Shown here: positions 6,687 to 7,216 of the stretch, in pieces
How the letters are laid out: each line of letters starts with the position of its first letter
How positions within the stretch are numbered: position 1 is the stretch's first letter
Source of the DNA: Bdellovibrionales bacterium
GTDB taxonomy: Bacteria; Bdellovibrionota; UBA1018; CAIPTA01
Length of the DNA stretch: 7,216 bases
Direction: 5' to 3'
Assembly (NCBI GenBank): GCA_021730855.1
Contig: JAKFYM010000324.1
Coordinates: 1-7,216 of the forward strand
Position numbers and translations under genes: made by a program
Notes under the pieces: generated by a model
Told to the model about the DNA's origin: nothing
Seen by the model: only the letters and a program-made list of their open reading frames with translations
Database searches by the model: none

Positions 6687-6912
6687 ACTTGCCAAAAACT
6701 AAACTTTCTATATTTCCTGCAACAAATGAAAATGGACGATCAAACCACTCATCTTTATGTGATGGGCGTTGTTGAACTTGAATGGAAATTAAAGGTAGAG
6801 AAAGAGCCAGAAGAATGCGAGCCAGCTTCCGCAGATCAAAGTTGAACCAATTCAATGCAGCCTCCAGCAATAACGGTAACAAATCTCAACGACTTAGCAA
6901 CAATTCCCTTGA

Positions 6913-6940
6913 TTGAAAGAGAGAGAGAGGGTGATAAATA
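6913..6940 (+). promoter_or_regulatory. Candidate promoter with a GA-repeat spacer
   Basis: TTGAAA (6913-6918, five of six to the -35 consensus) is followed 16 bases later by TAAATA (6935-6940, a weak -10). The spacer contains five GA repeats (6919-6928). It lies 25 bases upstream of the 6966 start, a plausible distance with a short leader. Confidence 0.35.
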
Positions 6941-6965
6941 TAGGCTGTTCAACTTGGAGGATTTT

Positions 6966-7216
6966 ATGTCAGGGACCGGCGGTCACAAAAGTTTAGTGGA
7001 TGGATTGAAGAAAAATCTCGAAAAACGCAGCTGGAACATGCGCACAATCACGGCACTTGTTCTGTTTACTGCGATTATTCTTGTCTTCGTTTTTTTCGGT
7101 TACTCTTCGCAGAATGACGCGGGAGGAGTGGGCTTCGCGGCTCGTGTGAACGATTCTTATATTTCACTCACGGATCTAAATTCTGAAACTCAGAGATTAG
7201 AGCAATTTTATTCTTC
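6966..7216 (+). CDS. PpiD/SurA-type membrane-anchored folding factor, 3' end beyond window
   Basis: 83 codons are visible. A basic cytosolic stretch (1-26, including KKNLEKR) is followed by one membrane segment at about 28-45 (LVLFTAIILVFVFFGY). A periplasmic part then begins with FAARVNDSYISLTDLNSETQRLEQFY (57-82), written here with its key pattern V-N-x-x-x-I-S-x-x-D. That pattern, right after a single N-terminal anchor, is typical of the SurA N-terminal domain in PpiD-like peptidyl-prolyl isomerases, which assist the folding of exported proteins. The isomerase (parvulin) domain would lie beyond the edge and is not seen. GGAGG lies 5 bases before the ATG, a strong ribosome site. Family assignment rests on a short segment, so it is moderate; another SurA_N-containing protein without isomerase activity is possible. 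Confidence 0.75.
   Translation, partial: MSGTGGHKSLVDGLKKNLEKRSWNMRTITALVLFTAIILVFVFFGYSSQNDAGGVGFAARVNDSYISLTDLNSETQRLEQFYS

Larger units (their letters stand above)
6603..6965. other. 363-base intergenic region, open in one frame on each strand, no gene called
   Basis: After the TAG of the propeller gene the same plus frame stays open to a TGA at 6843-6845, and a 39-codon frame starts at the ATG at 6726 without a ribosome site. On the minus strand a frame runs from a TTG at 6882 to a TAG at 6631 (83 residues, hydrophobic start), also without a good ribosome site. A GC-rich hairpin lies at 6655-6686. The 3' portion (6890-6965) is AT- and purine-rich and probably holds the promoter and leader of the gene at 6966. 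The middle could be a decayed gene or a dispersed repeat. Confidence 0.45.

Overview
The window looks like chromosomal DNA from a Gram-negative bacterium of moderate GC content. The protein set suggests a relative of Bdellovibrio or another former deltaproteobacterium: a membrane protein with cyclic-nucleotide-binding domains, a pseudopilin-like C-terminal motif, small secreted proteins and an N-terminally anchored PpiD/SurA-type chaperone. No rRNA or marker gene is present, so this placement is an inference with low confidence.

Left part (about 1-4753, all on the minus strand): a compact four-gene block read from right to left. It starts with guaB (IMP dehydrogenase, 4753-3269). Next is a 650-residue multi-pass membrane protein with two C-terminal cyclic-nucleotide-binding-like domains (3234-1282), then a 128-residue membrane-anchored protein with a GspG-like C-terminal motif (1285-899, TTG start overlapping the previous stop). 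It ends with guaA (GMP synthase, from 874, running off the left edge). Gaps are 34 bp, a 4-base overlap and 24 bp, so this is very probably one operon. guaB and guaA catalyse the two successive steps IMP to XMP to GMP; the two genes between them have no known role in that pathway.

The most interesting gene is the 650-residue protein. Its membrane part resembles the M50 (site-2 protease / YydH-like) metallopeptidase fold, including the region that follows the active site and the second metal-ligand motif. The HExxH motif itself appears to be lost. It would then be a pseudoprotease joined to a cyclic-nucleotide sensor, placed inside the GMP synthesis operon.

Right part (4933-7216, all on the plus strand): three genes divergent from the gua block. 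They encode a small secreted protein of unknown function (4933-5265), a secreted seven-repeat beta-propeller (5607-6602), and the start of a PpiD/SurA-type folding factor (6966 to the right edge). Long non-coding gaps separate them. The 5266-5606 gap contains a cluster of potential hairpins, including a two-tier inverted repeat at 5486-5531. The 6603-6965 gap is open in one frame on each strand and has a GC-rich hairpin and a GA-repeat promoter-like segment.
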